Shown: piece by piece, positions 25,402 to 34,369 of the stretch
How the letters are laid out: the number at the start of each line of letters is the position of its first letter
How positions within the stretch are numbered: position 1 is the first letter of the stretch
Source of the DNA: Nakamurella sp963708935
GTDB taxonomy: Bacteria > Actinomycetota > Actinomycetes > Mycobacteriales > Nakamurellaceae
Direction: 5' to 3'
Assembly: GCA_963708935.1 (NCBI GenBank)
Contig: CAVPUK010000003.1
Coordinates: forward strand, 310,001 to 374,000
Length of the DNA: 64,000 bases
Position numbers and translations under genes: made by a program
The notes under the pieces: model-generated
Seen by the model: only the letters and a program-made list of their open reading frames with translations
Database searches by the model: none
What the model was told of the DNA's origin: nothing

Positions 25402-28215
25402 ATGTCCCGACATCGACCTCACCGATCCGCCGGACGCGGGATCGCTGCAGTTCGCCGCCGGTTGGCAGCGCTGCTGACGGTGTCGGTGGCGCTGGTGGTG
25501 GCCTGGCCCGCGTCGGCCACCGCAACCGTCCCGACTCCCGGAGATCATCCGGTCGCCGGCAGCCCAGCGATCCCTGGGCCGACCAAGCCGGGCTACAGCA
25601 CGCTGGTCGACCACAGTGCCGTGCTGCAGCCGGCACTGGAGAACGGATCGACCCGGCGCACAGTGTTCGTCCAGCTTGCGGATCAGGGCGTCGCGCAGGT
25701 CTCGGCGGCCCTACTGGCCCGGGGCGAGCCGGCCGCTGTCGTGCGGCTGGCCGTGGTGCGGGCGCGGACGGCGATCGGGGCGCAGGCGGCTGCGGTGGCG
25801 GCGACGGCGAAGGCCGCCGATCCGGCGGCGGTGACGGTCTTCCAGGTGGCCAACGCCATTCCGGGCGTCGGCATCACGGCGAGCCCGGCGGCCCTGCGTG
25901 CCTTGGCGGTACTGCCGGACGTGGCGCGCATCTCGGAAATCGTCCCGAAGACCCGGGCCGCCGTTGGGTCTGCCCAACTGGACTCGGCTATGCGCAGTTG
26001 GACCGATCGAGGGGTGACCGGGTTGGGTGTCCGGGTAGGTGTGATCGACAGCGGAATCGACTACACCGCAGCCAATTTCGGTGGTCCGGGCACGACCGCG
26101 GCGCATGAGGCGGCCGGCCGGACGAACCGGTGGGAGCCGACCGCCAAGGTAGCGGGAGGTTTGGATTTTGTCGGGGACAACTACGACGCCGCGGCCGAGA
26201 CCAGCTCGGGCGTGCCCAACCCCGGTTACCAGCCCGTCCCGCATCCGGACGCGAATCCGCTCGACTGCAGCGGTCACGGCAGCACGGTTGGCGGTGCCAT
26301 CGCCGGCCGCGGGGTGGACGCGGCCGGGCAGGCGTTCGGCGGCCGATACCCGACACTGGCCGGTCCTGCCCTCGACCAGTTGACGGTGGCTCCCGGGGTG
26401 GCGCCCCAGGCCCTCCTCTATGCCCTCAAGGTCTTCGGCTGCTCCGGAGCCACCGACGCAATCATCCCGGCCCTCGATTGGGCCCTCGACCCCAACGGTG
26501 ACGACGATTTCTCGGATCATCTCGACGTCGTCGACCTGTCGCTGACCGGCCCGGCCAACGCGTCCGACGACCCCGAGAATGCCGTGCTGGACGCCGTTGC
26601 GCAGCTGGGCGTCCTACCCGTCACGACAAATCCGTGGCCAGCCGCCGACGGTTCGGCCAGTGGGTCCTCGCGAGCCCTGAGTGCTGCATCGGGGAGCGCC
26701 GAGTTGGCCGGGGTCGCCGCCCTCGTTCGTCAGGCCCGGCCGTCCTGGACCCCCGAGCAGGTCAAGGCGGCGGTGATCAACTCCGCCGGAGCCGGGAGCG
26801 GCGTCGCAGCGACCGATACCGACCCAGGAGCCGGGTCGATCGATGCGGCCTCGGCCGTATCGACCAGCCTGCTCGCCTACAGCGCGACCAACCCCGGAGC
26901 CGTGTCGGTCTCGTTCGGGGTGGTCCAGGCCGACGTGCGGCAGCAGGTGGTGGTCCAGACCTCGGCGGTCGTCGTCCAGAACGTCGGCGGCGACGACGCC
27001 AACCTCGCACTGACCTACCGTCAGGCCGTCGGTCAACCGGGGGTGTCCTATCAGGTCAGTCCCGACCACATGGTGCTGCCGTCCGGGACCAGTGCGCTGG
27101 CCACGGTGGTCATGACCATCAACCCGGCGGCGTTGCGACACACCTTGGCCCCCGGAGTGGCTGCACAGCAGACCAATGCACTGACCGGACTGGACGAGGC
27201 CAGGCAGTACCAGAGTGCGAGTTCGGGAGCCGTGCTGATCACCGGAGCGTCGGCGGTGGCCCTGGACGTCCCGGTTCGGGGGTCCGCACGGCCCTTCTCC
27301 ACCACCGCGGCGGTCGACGGCACGTTCACCGGAAGTCCGGCGCTCGTGTTGTCCGGCAGCGGCTTGGCGCTCTCGTCGCCCGCCGATCCGATCAGCACCG
27401 GGTACAACTCGCTGGTCTCAGTGCTGAATCTGGGTTACCGCAGTACGCAGATGCCGGCCTGTTCCGACTCGTCGCGACCAGCCCCCACGCGCTCCGCATC
27501 GAGCACGGTCAGCGCCGGTCCGACGCCCATACCCGGGGCAGCGTCATCGGTTCGAGCCGACTGTTCGACCGGTGGGGATCTCGCCGGGGACCTGCAGGCA
27601 GTGGGGGCCGGACGGACCACGGCGACCGGCAGCGCGCCCGGTTACCTGTGGTTCGGGCTGTCAACCTACGCCGACTGGTCGTCGGTGGGTGACGGGATGT
27701 TTCCGACGGTCAACATCGACACCAACGGGGACAACACGGCCGACTACACGGTCCAGGTCCAGGCCGCCGGCGGTGATTCGAACCTGCTCTACGCCATGCT
27801 CTTCGACGACAAGGGCGCGGGATCGCTGGTCGACATCTACCCGGTCAACTTCAACCTGGGCAACGTCGACACCAACGTGTTCGACACGAACGTGTTGCTG
27901 ATTCCGGTCGATCCGGTCCGCATCGGATATCGCCCATCGATGACCACTTTTCCGATCAGATATTCGGTCGCGACCTATTCGGCGTACGGGGCCCCGCAGA
28001 ATTCCGGGATGGTCGACACCACGCCGGCCATCGGCTTCGACGTGGCCAGACCGCCGATCAGCACGTCGGCACCGCTGTGGTCGGACCAGGGTGGCACAGG
28101 CATCAGCTACCAGCTGGCGCCGGGTTTGACCAGCGCGGATGCCCTGGTCCTGCACCTGCATGCCACCGCCGGATCGCGCGCCCAGGTCATCGGGTTGGCG
28201 GGCGGTCAGGGCTGA
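25402..28215 (+). CDS. Secreted subtilase (S8)-like protein with no recognisable catalytic-serine motif
   Basis: 937 residues from ATG 25402 behind GAGGTGAGG. A signal peptide (residues ~1-42, ending PASATA) is followed by an I9-type propeptide region (~86-183). Then come the S8 aspartate block VGVIDSGIDYTAANFGG (Asp-216) and histidine block CSGHGSTVGGAIAG (His-292). The third block is unusual: where GTSMAAPHVAG is expected the sequence is SAASGSAELAGVAALV, so Ala stands in the place of Ser, and the oxyanion-loop region between His and this block is short. The C-terminal ~480 residues are beta-rich and resemble fibronectin-like domains, with no LPXTG anchor. The protein is probably exported. 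It may be an inactive relative or a gene with an internal deletion. A weak promoter (TGGACG-17-TAACCT, 25224-25252) lies upstream. Confidence 0.75.
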   Translation: MSRHRPHRSAGRGIAAVRRRLAALLTVSVALVVAWPASATATVPTPGDHPVAGSPAIPGPTKPGYSTLVDHSAVLQPALENGSTRRTVFVQLADQGVAQVSAALLARGEPAAVVRLAVVRARTAIGAQAAAVAATAKAADPAAVTVFQVANAIPGVGITASPAALRALAVLPDVARISEIVPKTRAAVGSAQLDSAMRSWTDRGVTGLGVRVGVIDSGIDYTAANFGGPGTTAAHEAAGRTNRWEPTAKVAGGLDFVGDNYDAAAETSSGVPNPGYQPVPHPDANPLDCSGHGSTVGGAIAGRGVDAAGQAFGGRYPTLAGPALDQLTVAPGVAPQALLYALKVFGCSGATDAIIPALDWALDPNGDDDFSDHLDVVDLSLTGPANASDDPENAVLDAVAQLGVLPVTTNPWPAADGSASGSSRALSAASGSAELAGVAALVRQARPSWTPEQVKAAVINSAGAGSGVAATDTDPGAGSIDAASAVSTSLLAYSATNPGAVSVSFGVVQADVRQQVVVQTSAVVVQNVGGDDANLALTYRQAVGQPGVSYQVSPDHMVLPSGTSALATVVMTINPAALRHTLAPGVAAQQTNALTGLDEARQYQSASSGAVLITGASAVALDVPVRGSARPFSTTAAVDGTFTGSPALVLSGSGLALSSPADPISTGYNSLVSVLNLGYRSTQMPACSDSSRPAPTRSASSTVSAGPTPIPGAASSVRADCSTGGDLAGDLQAVGAGRTTATGSAPGYLWFGLSTYADWSSVGDGMFPTVNIDTNGDNTADYTVQVQAAGGDSNLLYAMLFDDKGAGSLVDIYPVNFNLGNVDTNVFDTNVLLIPVDPVRIGYRPSMTTFPIRYSVATYSAYGAPQNSGMVDTTPAIGFDVARPPISTSAPLWSDQGGTGISYQLAPGLTSADALVLHLHATAGSRAQVIGLAGGQG

Positions 28216-28306
28216 GCGGGGCGGTCGCCCGACCAGGCGCGCAAGGTGACCCCGGCAGACCGATACCCTTAGCCTGCACACCAGTCGATGACAGAAATGG
28301 TTGAAC

Positions 28307-29329
28307 ATGAAGCTCGCGGTCATTCCAGGCGACGGTATCGGTCCGGAAGTCGTGGCCGAGGGCCTGAAAGTATTGACCGGCGTTGTCCCGCAAGTGGAGA
28401 CGACGTCCTATGACCTCGGCGCCGCGCGATGGCATCGCACCGGCGAACTACTGCCCGATTCGGTCCTGCGCGAGCTCCGGGAGCACGACGCGATCCTGCT
28501 CGGTGCGGTGGGTGACCCGACCGTGCCGTCCGGCATTCTCGAGCGAGGGCTGCTGCTGCGCATCAGATTCGAGCTGGACCATCACGTCAATCTGCGGCCG
28601 GCCCGGCTCTACCCCGGCGTCGTGGGTCCACTGGCCGGTGACCAGGCGATCGATCTGCTGGTGCTGCGGGAGGGCACGGAAGGTCCGTACGCCGGAAACG
28701 GCGGTCTGTTGCGCAAGGACACCGTGCACGAGATCGCCACCGAGGTATCGCTCAACACCTACTTCGGCGTCGAGCGCGTGGTGCGCGACGCCTTCCGCCG
28801 GGCGGCTCGCCGCCCGCGCCGTCACCTGACTCTGGTGCACAAGACCAACGTGTTGGTGCACGCCGGCCAGTTGTGGAGCCGGGTCGTCGAAGAGGTCTCG
28901 ATGGAGTTCCCCGAGGTCACCGTGGCCTACGCGCACATCGACGCCGCGATGATCTACCTGGTCACCGACCCAGGCCGGTTCGATGTCATCGTGACGGACA
29001 ACCTGTTCGGCGACATCCTGACCGACCTGGCTGCGGCGGTGTCCGGTGGCATCGGGCTGGCCGCATCGGCCAACCTGGACGTCTCGGGCGCCAACCCGAG
29101 CATGTTCGAGCCGGTGCACGGCTCGGCGCCGGACATCGCCGGCGCCGGCACCGCGGACCCGACCGCCACCGTGCTGTCGGTCGCGCTGCTGCTCGATCAC
29201 CTCGGCCTGCCGGATGCCGCTCGCCGGGTCGAGGCCGCGGTGGCCTTCGATCTGGCCACCAGGCAACCCGGTTCCGCCGGAAAGACGACGTCGGTCGGCG
29301 ACCGGCTGGCGGCACTCGCCTCCAGCTGA
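28307..29329 (+). CDS. leuB: 3-Isopropylmalate dehydrogenase
   Basis: 340 residues from ATG 28307 (a TTG two codons upstream is less likely). It carries out the oxidative decarboxylation step of leucine synthesis with NAD. Signatures: MKLAVIPGDGIGPEVVAEG at the N-terminus, LLLRIRFELDHHVNLRPARLYPG, LREGTEGPYAGNGG, LVHKTNVLVHAGQLW, and DVIVTDNLFGDILTDLAAAVSGGIGLA with the metal-binding aspartates. FEPVHGSAPDIAGAGTADPTA closes the active site. Length and motifs fit the actinobacterial LeuB. It precedes cimA by 105 bp that contain a tandem repeat. Confidence 0.97.
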   Translation: MKLAVIPGDGIGPEVVAEGLKVLTGVVPQVETTSYDLGAARWHRTGELLPDSVLRELREHDAILLGAVGDPTVPSGILERGLLLRIRFELDHHVNLRPARLYPGVVGPLAGDQAIDLLVLREGTEGPYAGNGGLLRKDTVHEIATEVSLNTYFGVERVVRDAFRRAARRPRRHLTLVHKTNVLVHAGQLWSRVVEEVSMEFPEVTVAYAHIDAAMIYLVTDPGRFDVIVTDNLFGDILTDLAAAVSGGIGLAASANLDVSGANPSMFEPVHGSAPDIAGAGTADPTATVLSVALLLDHLGLPDAARRVEAAVAFDLATRQPGSAGKTTSVGDRLAALASS

Positions 29330-29376
29330 GGCGATTGCGCACGTGAGCACGAGCCTGCCTGCTCGGGCCGGCCAGA

Positions 29377-29424
29377 TCAGCACCGGACCAGTTCAGCACC
29401 GGACCAGTTCAACACCGGACCAGG
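29377..29424 (+). repeat. Three tandem copies of a 16-bp unit upstream of cimA
   Basis: Copies at 29377-29392, 29393-29408 and 29409-29424; the unit is TCAGCACCGGACCAGT, with the third copy differing at two positions (A for G, and GG at the end). The last copy runs into CCAGGAG, the likely ribosome-binding site for cimA (start 29435). No match was seen elsewhere in the window. Confidence 0.75.
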
Positions 29425-29434
29425 AGTACCCGAC

Positions 29435-31132
29435 ATGACCACATCCGCAGCGCCGCGGGCCGAGTTGTTGCAGTTGTCCCCGCTCGGTGACGCGTTCCAC
29501 GTCTTCGACACCACTTTGCGCGACGGCGCGCAGCGCGAGGGCATCAGCTATTCGGTCGCCGACAAGCTCGCGGTTGCCACCCTGCTCGACGAGTTGGGCG
29601 TCGGCTTCATCGAAGGTGGATGGCCGGGCGCGATGCCCAAGGACACCGAGTTCTTCGCGCGGGCGGCCTCCGGTGAGCTCAAGCTGACCTCCGCCCAGCT
29701 GGTCGCCTTCGGTTCCACCCGTAAGGCCGGCGTGCGTGCGCAGGACGATCTCCAGGTCCGGGCGTTGCTCGACTCGCAGGCGCCCATCATCACGCTGGTC
29801 GCAAAATCCGACGTCCGGCACGTCGAGCGCGCGCTACGCACCACCCTCGAGGAGAACCTGCGCATGGTCGGCGACACCGTCGCCTTCCTGGTCGGCGAGG
29901 GCCGGCGCGTCTTCCTCGACTGCGAACACTTCTTCGATGGCTATGTCGCCGACCACGACTACGGGCTCCGGGTGGCCGAGGCGGCGGCGTCTGCGGGCGC
30001 CGACGTCATCGTCCTGTGCGACACCAACGGCGGCATGATGCCCGTCGGGTTGCACCAGGTCGTCACGGAGGTCAAAGCCCGCACCGGGTTCCGGCTCGGC
30101 ATCCACTGTCAGGACGACACCGGCTGCGCCGTGGCCAACACCGTCGCCGCGGTCCAGGCCGGCGCCACCCACGTGCAGTGCACCGCCAACGGCTACGGCG
30201 AGCGGGCCGGCAATGCCGACCTCTTTGCGGTGCTGGGCAATTTGGTGGTGAAGCTCGGAATGCCGGTCCTGCCACCGGACCGATTGACCGAGATGGTCCG
30301 GGTGTCACATGCGCTCGCCGAGTTGGCCAACATCGCGCCGGATACCCACCAGGCCTATGTCGGATCATCGGCGTTCTCGCACAAGGCCGGTCTTCATGCC
30401 TCCGCGATCAAGGTCGACCCCGAGCTGTACAACCACCTGAACCCCGAGGTGGTCGGCAACGACATGCACATCCTGATCACCGAGATGGCCGGCCGGGCGT
30501 CGGTCGAGTTGAAGGCCAAGGAGCTGGGCATCGACCTCGCCGGGCAGCCGGACGTGGTCTCCAGGGTGGTGGAGACGGTGAAAGAACGAGAGGCGGCCGG
30601 CTGGAGTTACGAAGCTGCCGACGCGTCGTTCGAACTGTTGCTGCGCAACGAGTTGGCGGCGGCCAGCGGTGAGCAGGTGGCGGCGCCGTTCCAGCTGGAG
30701 TCCTATCGGGTCATCGTAGAGAACACTGGAACCACGGTGCAGTCGGAGGCGACCGTCAAGGTGCACATCGGGGGCCGCCGAGTGGTGGCCACCGCCGAGG
30801 GCAATGGCCCGGTCAACGCGCTGGATTCCGCGCTGCGGTCTGCGCTTGCCGACCACCTTCCTGGGTTGGCCGGGGTCGAGCTGATGGACTACAAGGTGCG
30901 CATCCTGGCCGGGCAGGCCGGCACTGACTCGGTGACCAGGGTGCTCGTGTCGTCGGCATCGACCGTCGCGGCCGGCTCGCCCGAATGGACCACGGTCGGG
31001 GTGCACGCCAACGTGGTCGAAGCATCCTGGGAGGCGCTCGTCGACTCACTGGTCTATGCGTTGGGGCCGTCAGTGGTCGGCCCTGCGGTCACGCCTGCGG
31101 TGGCCACCGTGGCCGTCGACCAGCTCACCTGA
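29435..31132 (+). CDS. cimA: (R)-citramalate synthase
   Basis: 565 residues, HMGL-like family. The barrel domain starts with FHVFDTTLRDGAQREGISYSV (Arg and Asp for metal and substrate binding), then GVGFIEGGWPGAMPKD, a stretch that separates CimA/AksA-like proteins from ordinary 2-isopropylmalate synthase. HCQDDTGCAVANTVAAVQAGATHVQCTANGYGERAGNADL and FSHKAGLHASAIKVDPELYNHLNPEVVGN follow. The C-terminal ~150 residues form the allosteric LeuA dimer domain (TVQSEATVKVHIGGRRVVATAEGNGPVNALDSAL). It makes citramalate from pyruvate and acetyl-CoA, a threonine-independent entry to isoleucine through LeuCD and LeuB, whose genes are nearby. LeuA itself is not in the window. Confidence 0.92.
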   Translation: MTTSAAPRAELLQLSPLGDAFHVFDTTLRDGAQREGISYSVADKLAVATLLDELGVGFIEGGWPGAMPKDTEFFARAASGELKLTSAQLVAFGSTRKAGVRAQDDLQVRALLDSQAPIITLVAKSDVRHVERALRTTLEENLRMVGDTVAFLVGEGRRVFLDCEHFFDGYVADHDYGLRVAEAAASAGADVIVLCDTNGGMMPVGLHQVVTEVKARTGFRLGIHCQDDTGCAVANTVAAVQAGATHVQCTANGYGERAGNADLFAVLGNLVVKLGMPVLPPDRLTEMVRVSHALAELANIAPDTHQAYVGSSAFSHKAGLHASAIKVDPELYNHLNPEVVGNDMHILITEMAGRASVELKAKELGIDLAGQPDVVSRVVETVKEREAAGWSYEAADASFELLLRNELAAASGEQVAAPFQLESYRVIVENTGTTVQSEATVKVHIGGRRVVATAEGNGPVNALDSALRSALADHLPGLAGVELMDYKVRILAGQAGTDSVTRVLVSSASTVAAGSPEWTTVGVHANVVEASWEALVDSLVYALGPSVVGPAVTPAVATVAVDQLT

Positions 31133-31206
31133 CACGCTGCCGCTGCCGTCCGGCTACTTCACGAACCCGAGCATTGACCCGTACGTCGCCTACTGGAGGA
31201 TCACCC

Positions 31207-32004
31207 ATGCGCCTGGCCCGGATCGCCCACCCCGACGGAGTCGCGTTCGTCGTCGTCGAAGGCATCGTCGACGCCGGACAGGACGGCGAGGACCTGTCGG
31301 CGGCGGTGGCCAAGGAAATCCTCGACCATCCGTTCGGGACCCCGGAGTTCACCGGTCGCGAGTGGCCGCTGGGCCAGACCAGGCTGCTGGCGCCGATCCT
31401 GCCGTCCAAGGTGGTTGCGGTGGGCCGGAACTACGCCGACCATGCCGCCGAACTGGGTAACGCCGTACCGGACGAACCGTTGATCTTCCTCAAGCCGTCG
31501 ACCTCTGTGGTCGGTCCCGGAGCGCCGATCCTGATCCCGCCGTCGTCGCAGCGGGTGGAATTCGAGGGCGAACTCGCGGTCGTGATCGGGCGCCCGTGCC
31601 GGGATGTGAAGGCGGCGAACGCGTCGTCGGTGATTCTGGGCTACACGGTGGCCAATGACGTGACCGCGCGCGATCTGCAGCGGGCCGATGTGCAGTTCAC
31701 CAGAGCGAAGAGCTTCGATTCGTTCTGCCCGATCGGACCGTGGATCGAGACCGAGCTCGACCCGACGGATGTGCTGATCCGGACCGAGCTCGACGGCGAG
31801 GTCAAGCAGGATGGACACACCGCCGACATGGTGCACAGCGTGGCTGCCCAGATCGAATTCATCTCGGCGATCATGACGCTGCTGCCCGGCGATCTGATCC
31901 TGACCGGAACGCCGGCCGGTGTCGGTCCGATGCTGGCCGGGCAGACCGTCTCGGTGACCGTCGAGGGCATCGGCACGCTGACGAATCCGGTGGTCGACCG
32001 CTGA
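31207..32004 (+). CDS. Fumarylacetoacetate hydrolase (FAH)-family protein
   Basis: 265 residues from ATG 31207 with GGAGGAT upstream; the open frame further up overlaps cimA and is ignored. The core FAH fold is shown by KVVAVGRNYADHAAELG, PLIFLKPSTSVVGPGAPI, the metal-binding EFEGELAVVIGRPCRDV (Glu-Glu), YTVANDVTARDLQ, RAKSFDSFCPIGPWI and LLPGDLILTGTPAGVGPM. Such proteins act as acylpyruvases, oxaloacetate decarboxylases or catechol-pathway hydratases; the exact substrate cannot be told from sequence. A homologue stands between leuB and gltX in mycobacteria too. It ends 82 bp before the GntR-type regulator gene. Confidence 0.88.
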   Translation: MRLARIAHPDGVAFVVVEGIVDAGQDGEDLSAAVAKEILDHPFGTPEFTGREWPLGQTRLLAPILPSKVVAVGRNYADHAAELGNAVPDEPLIFLKPSTSVVGPGAPILIPPSSQRVEFEGELAVVIGRPCRDVKAANASSVILGYTVANDVTARDLQRADVQFTRAKSFDSFCPIGPWIETELDPTDVLIRTELDGEVKQDGHTADMVHSVAAQIEFISAIMTLLPGDLILTGTPAGVGPMLAGQTVSVTVEGIGTLTNPVVDR

Positions 32005-32086
32005 ACGGGTGGCCGCGGCCTACACTTCGGCCAGATTCGAGGACGCGCCGGGTGAGCTGCCCCGGTCTGACAACGGGGAGGCGCCG

Positions 32087-32758
32087 ATGACCGACGAGTC
32101 GCTCTATGCGCCCAGCCTGGTCGAGATGGCCACCCGCCGCCTGCGTGAGGAGATCCTGTCCGGTCGGCTGATGCCGGGGGAGCGGTTGATCGAGGAGCAG
32201 ATCCGGCGGCGGTACTCGATCAGTCGGGCCCCGCTGCGGGAGGCGTTGCGACTGCTGGCCCAGCAAGGCCTCGTCGAACACCTACCCCGCCGTGGAGCCC
32301 GGGTGACCGAGTGGTCCGACACGGACATCATGGAACTGTTCGCGATCCGTTCTGTGCTCGAACAGCATGCGATCATCTCGGCATTCCCGTTGTCGTCGAC
32401 CATCCGCGAGCAACGACTCGATCTGCTGCGGGACCGGTTGGAACAGATGCGGATCGCCGGCCTGGCCGAGGATCAACTCGGCAAGGACGATGCCCACCGG
32501 GCGTTTCATGCCGCCATCGTGGCCATGGCCGGCAACCGCCAACTCGACCTGGCGATCGAACCCGTCTTGATCAAGCTGCAGCGCCCGATGGCTGTGAACC
32601 TGCGACGTGAGGCCCAGCTGCTCGGCCCGGAGGAGGGCCTGCGCAGACATGAGCGTCTGCTCAGCGCGGTGGAGAGCAATGATCCGAAGGTCATCCTGTT
32701 GGCGCTGGAACAGCACGGCAGCCGCCGCTATCTCGAGCACGAAGCGTCAGCGGGCTGA
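32087..32758 (+). CDS. GntR-family transcriptional regulator (FadR/FCD type)
   Basis: 223 residues from ATG 32087, with GGGGAGG upstream. The N-terminal winged helix-turn-helix spans residues ~8-70 (ATRRLREEILSGRLMPGERLIEEQIRRRYSISRAPLREALRLLAQQGLVEHLPRRGARV), the standard GntR signature. The C-terminal all-helical FCD domain follows (ELFAIRSVLEQHAI..., DDAHRAFHAAIVAMAGN, LRRHERLLSAVES), with the Asp/His positions that usually hold a metal and ligand. It is the first gene of the probable biuret cluster, and an 18-bp palindrome at 32809 just after it is the likely operator. Confidence 0.9.
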   Translation: MTDESLYAPSLVEMATRRLREEILSGRLMPGERLIEEQIRRRYSISRAPLREALRLLAQQGLVEHLPRRGARVTEWSDTDIMELFAIRSVLEQHAIISAFPLSSTIREQRLDLLRDRLEQMRIAGLAEDQLGKDDAHRAFHAAIVAMAGNRQLDLAIEPVLIKLQRPMAVNLRREAQLLGPEEGLRRHERLLSAVESNDPKVILLALEQHGSRRYLEHEASAG

Positions 32759-32808
32759 GTCCGGGTGGTCACCAGAATCTGTCCGACAGCTGCACGAGAG
32801 TCACGAAA

Positions 32809-32826
32809 TTACTAACACGTTGGTAA
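32809..32826 (+). promoter_or_regulatory. Near-perfect palindrome upstream of the amidase gene, candidate GntR operator
   Basis: TTACTAACACGTTGGTAA at 32809-32826: both arms follow the pattern TTACxAAC...GTTxGTAA, with four outer and three inner base pairs matching and two mismatched positions per half. It lies 50 bp after the GntR gene and 46 bp before the amidase start, so a regulator bound here would control the catabolic genes. AT content is well above its surroundings. Assignment to the GntR protein is inference. Confidence 0.55.
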
Positions 32827-32872
32827 CACAAGAAGACTTGTGCCGATACACGGTTTGTCGACAATCGACCAC

Positions 32873-34255
32873 ATGACGGACGTAGCACCAGCATTCGCAC
32901 CCGGTCCGACCATCGTGGACCTGCTCGAGTGCTACCGCGCGGGCGAGTCGACACCGGCCGACGTCGTGCGCACCGTGCTGGCCGCCATCGAGCAGCGCGG
33001 CGACGACGGGGTGTGGATCGAGGTGGCCGCGGAGGCGGACCTGCTGACCCGTGCGCGGGAGCTGCAATCGCTCCCGACTTCGCTGCCGCTGTATGGGGTT
33101 CCGTTCGGCGTCAAGGACAGCATCGATGTCGCCGGTTGGCCCACCACGCTGGCTTGCCCGGCTTACTCGCGGGTGGCCGCCAGTACCGCCCCGGTGGTCC
33201 AGGCCATCCTGGACGCCGGCGGCATCTTCGTGGGCAAGACCAATCTCGATCAATTCGCCACCGGACTCAACGGCACCAGAACCGCATACACGGTGCCGCG
33301 CAGCGTGTTCGGTGGCGACCTGATCTCGGGAGGCTCCAGTTCGGGATCCGCGTTGGCGGTGGCCCTTGGCCAGGTTCCGTTCGCCGTCGCCACCGATACC
33401 GCCGGCTCCGGCCGGGTGCCCCCTGCCCTCAATGGCGTACTCGGGTTCAAGCCGTCCCGCGGATTGCTGAGCACCGTCGGGCTGATCCCGGCTTGCCGCT
33501 CGTTGGATTGTGTCAGCCTCATCGCCGGCACCGTCGCCGATCTCAATACCGTCTTCGACGTGATCGCGGGCCCGGATGACCGGGATGCCTGGAGCCGCCA
33601 GCGGCGGCTCGATCCGACTCCGGCGCGTGCGGCTCGGGTCGGCTTGCCCGCGTTCGCCGAGCTCGATTTCTTCTCCGATGAGAAGATGTCGGCGGCCCAT
33701 GCCGCGGCGCGAGAGGTCATCGTCGACAGTTTTCCGCTCGTCACCACCCCGCCGTTGCAGCCGTTCCTGGACGCCGGAGCCTTGCTCTACCAAGGCCCGT
33801 GGGTCGCGGAACGGCTGGTCGAATTCGGCGACTTCCTGGCCGAACAGCCAGACGCGGTGCTCCCCGTAGTAGCTCAGATCATCAACAGCGGCGCCAACTT
33901 CGATGCCCTGGACGTCTTTCGGGCGCAATACCGGCTGGCCGAACTCAAGGCGGAAGTGGGGCGATTGTTCCTGGACATGGACGTACTCGTGCTGCCCACG
34001 ATCGGTACGACGTTCACCGTGGCGGAGGTGCTGGCCGCGCCCATCGCGACCAACACAATCCTCGGCCATTACACGCATTTCGGCAATCTGCTCGACCTGT
34101 GCGGGCTGGCTGTTCCCGCTGGTTTCACCTCTGACGGCCGGCCGGCCAGCGTCATGGTGCTCGGGCCGGCCCTGTCCGACGACCTCGTCCTGGCCGTCGG
34201 AGCATTGATAGCGGAGCGTGTCGGTCTCGATGCGAACGCCCTCGCCAACTGCTGA
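32873..34255 (+). CDS. Amidase-signature hydrolase, allophanate hydrolase (AtzF)-like, amidase domain only
   Basis: 460 residues from ATG 32873 (a GTG at 32840 is an alternative with a weak AGAAGA). Amidase-signature catalytic triad: Lys-81 (GVPFGVKDSIDVAGWPTT), Ser-155 (ISGGSSSGSALAVA) and Ser-179 (ATDTAGSGRVPP). The segment GKTNLDQFATGLNGTRTAY is typical of allophanate hydrolases rather than GatA. AtzF and urea amidolyase subunits usually have an extra C-terminal domain (about 600 residues in all); here the protein ends after the amidase domain, so decarboxylation of the product would be uncatalysed or done elsewhere. Next to a biuret-hydrolase-like gene, cleavage of allophanate to ammonia and carbonate is the best guess. 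Confidence 0.82.
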   Translation: MTDVAPAFAPGPTIVDLLECYRAGESTPADVVRTVLAAIEQRGDDGVWIEVAAEADLLTRARELQSLPTSLPLYGVPFGVKDSIDVAGWPTTLACPAYSRVAASTAPVVQAILDAGGIFVGKTNLDQFATGLNGTRTAYTVPRSVFGGDLISGGSSSGSALAVALGQVPFAVATDTAGSGRVPPALNGVLGFKPSRGLLSTVGLIPACRSLDCVSLIAGTVADLNTVFDVIAGPDDRDAWSRQRRLDPTPARAARVGLPAFAELDFFSDEKMSAAHAAAREVIVDSFPLVTTPPLQPFLDAGALLYQGPWVAERLVEFGDFLAEQPDAVLPVVAQIINSGANFDALDVFRAQYRLAELKAEVGRLFLDMDVLVLPTIGTTFTVAEVLAAPIATNTILGHYTHFGNLLDLCGLAVPAGFTSDGRPASVMVLGPALSDDLVLAVGALIAERVGLDANALANC

Positions 34256-34369
34256 CCCGTCCATCCGGCACTGATCTCACGACCCGCGCCGTAATCGCCC
34301 AATCGAAATCCGTTCCGACGTCAGAAAATCCAAGGCACCCATTCCGTCTCTCGACGAACAGGAATCAGC

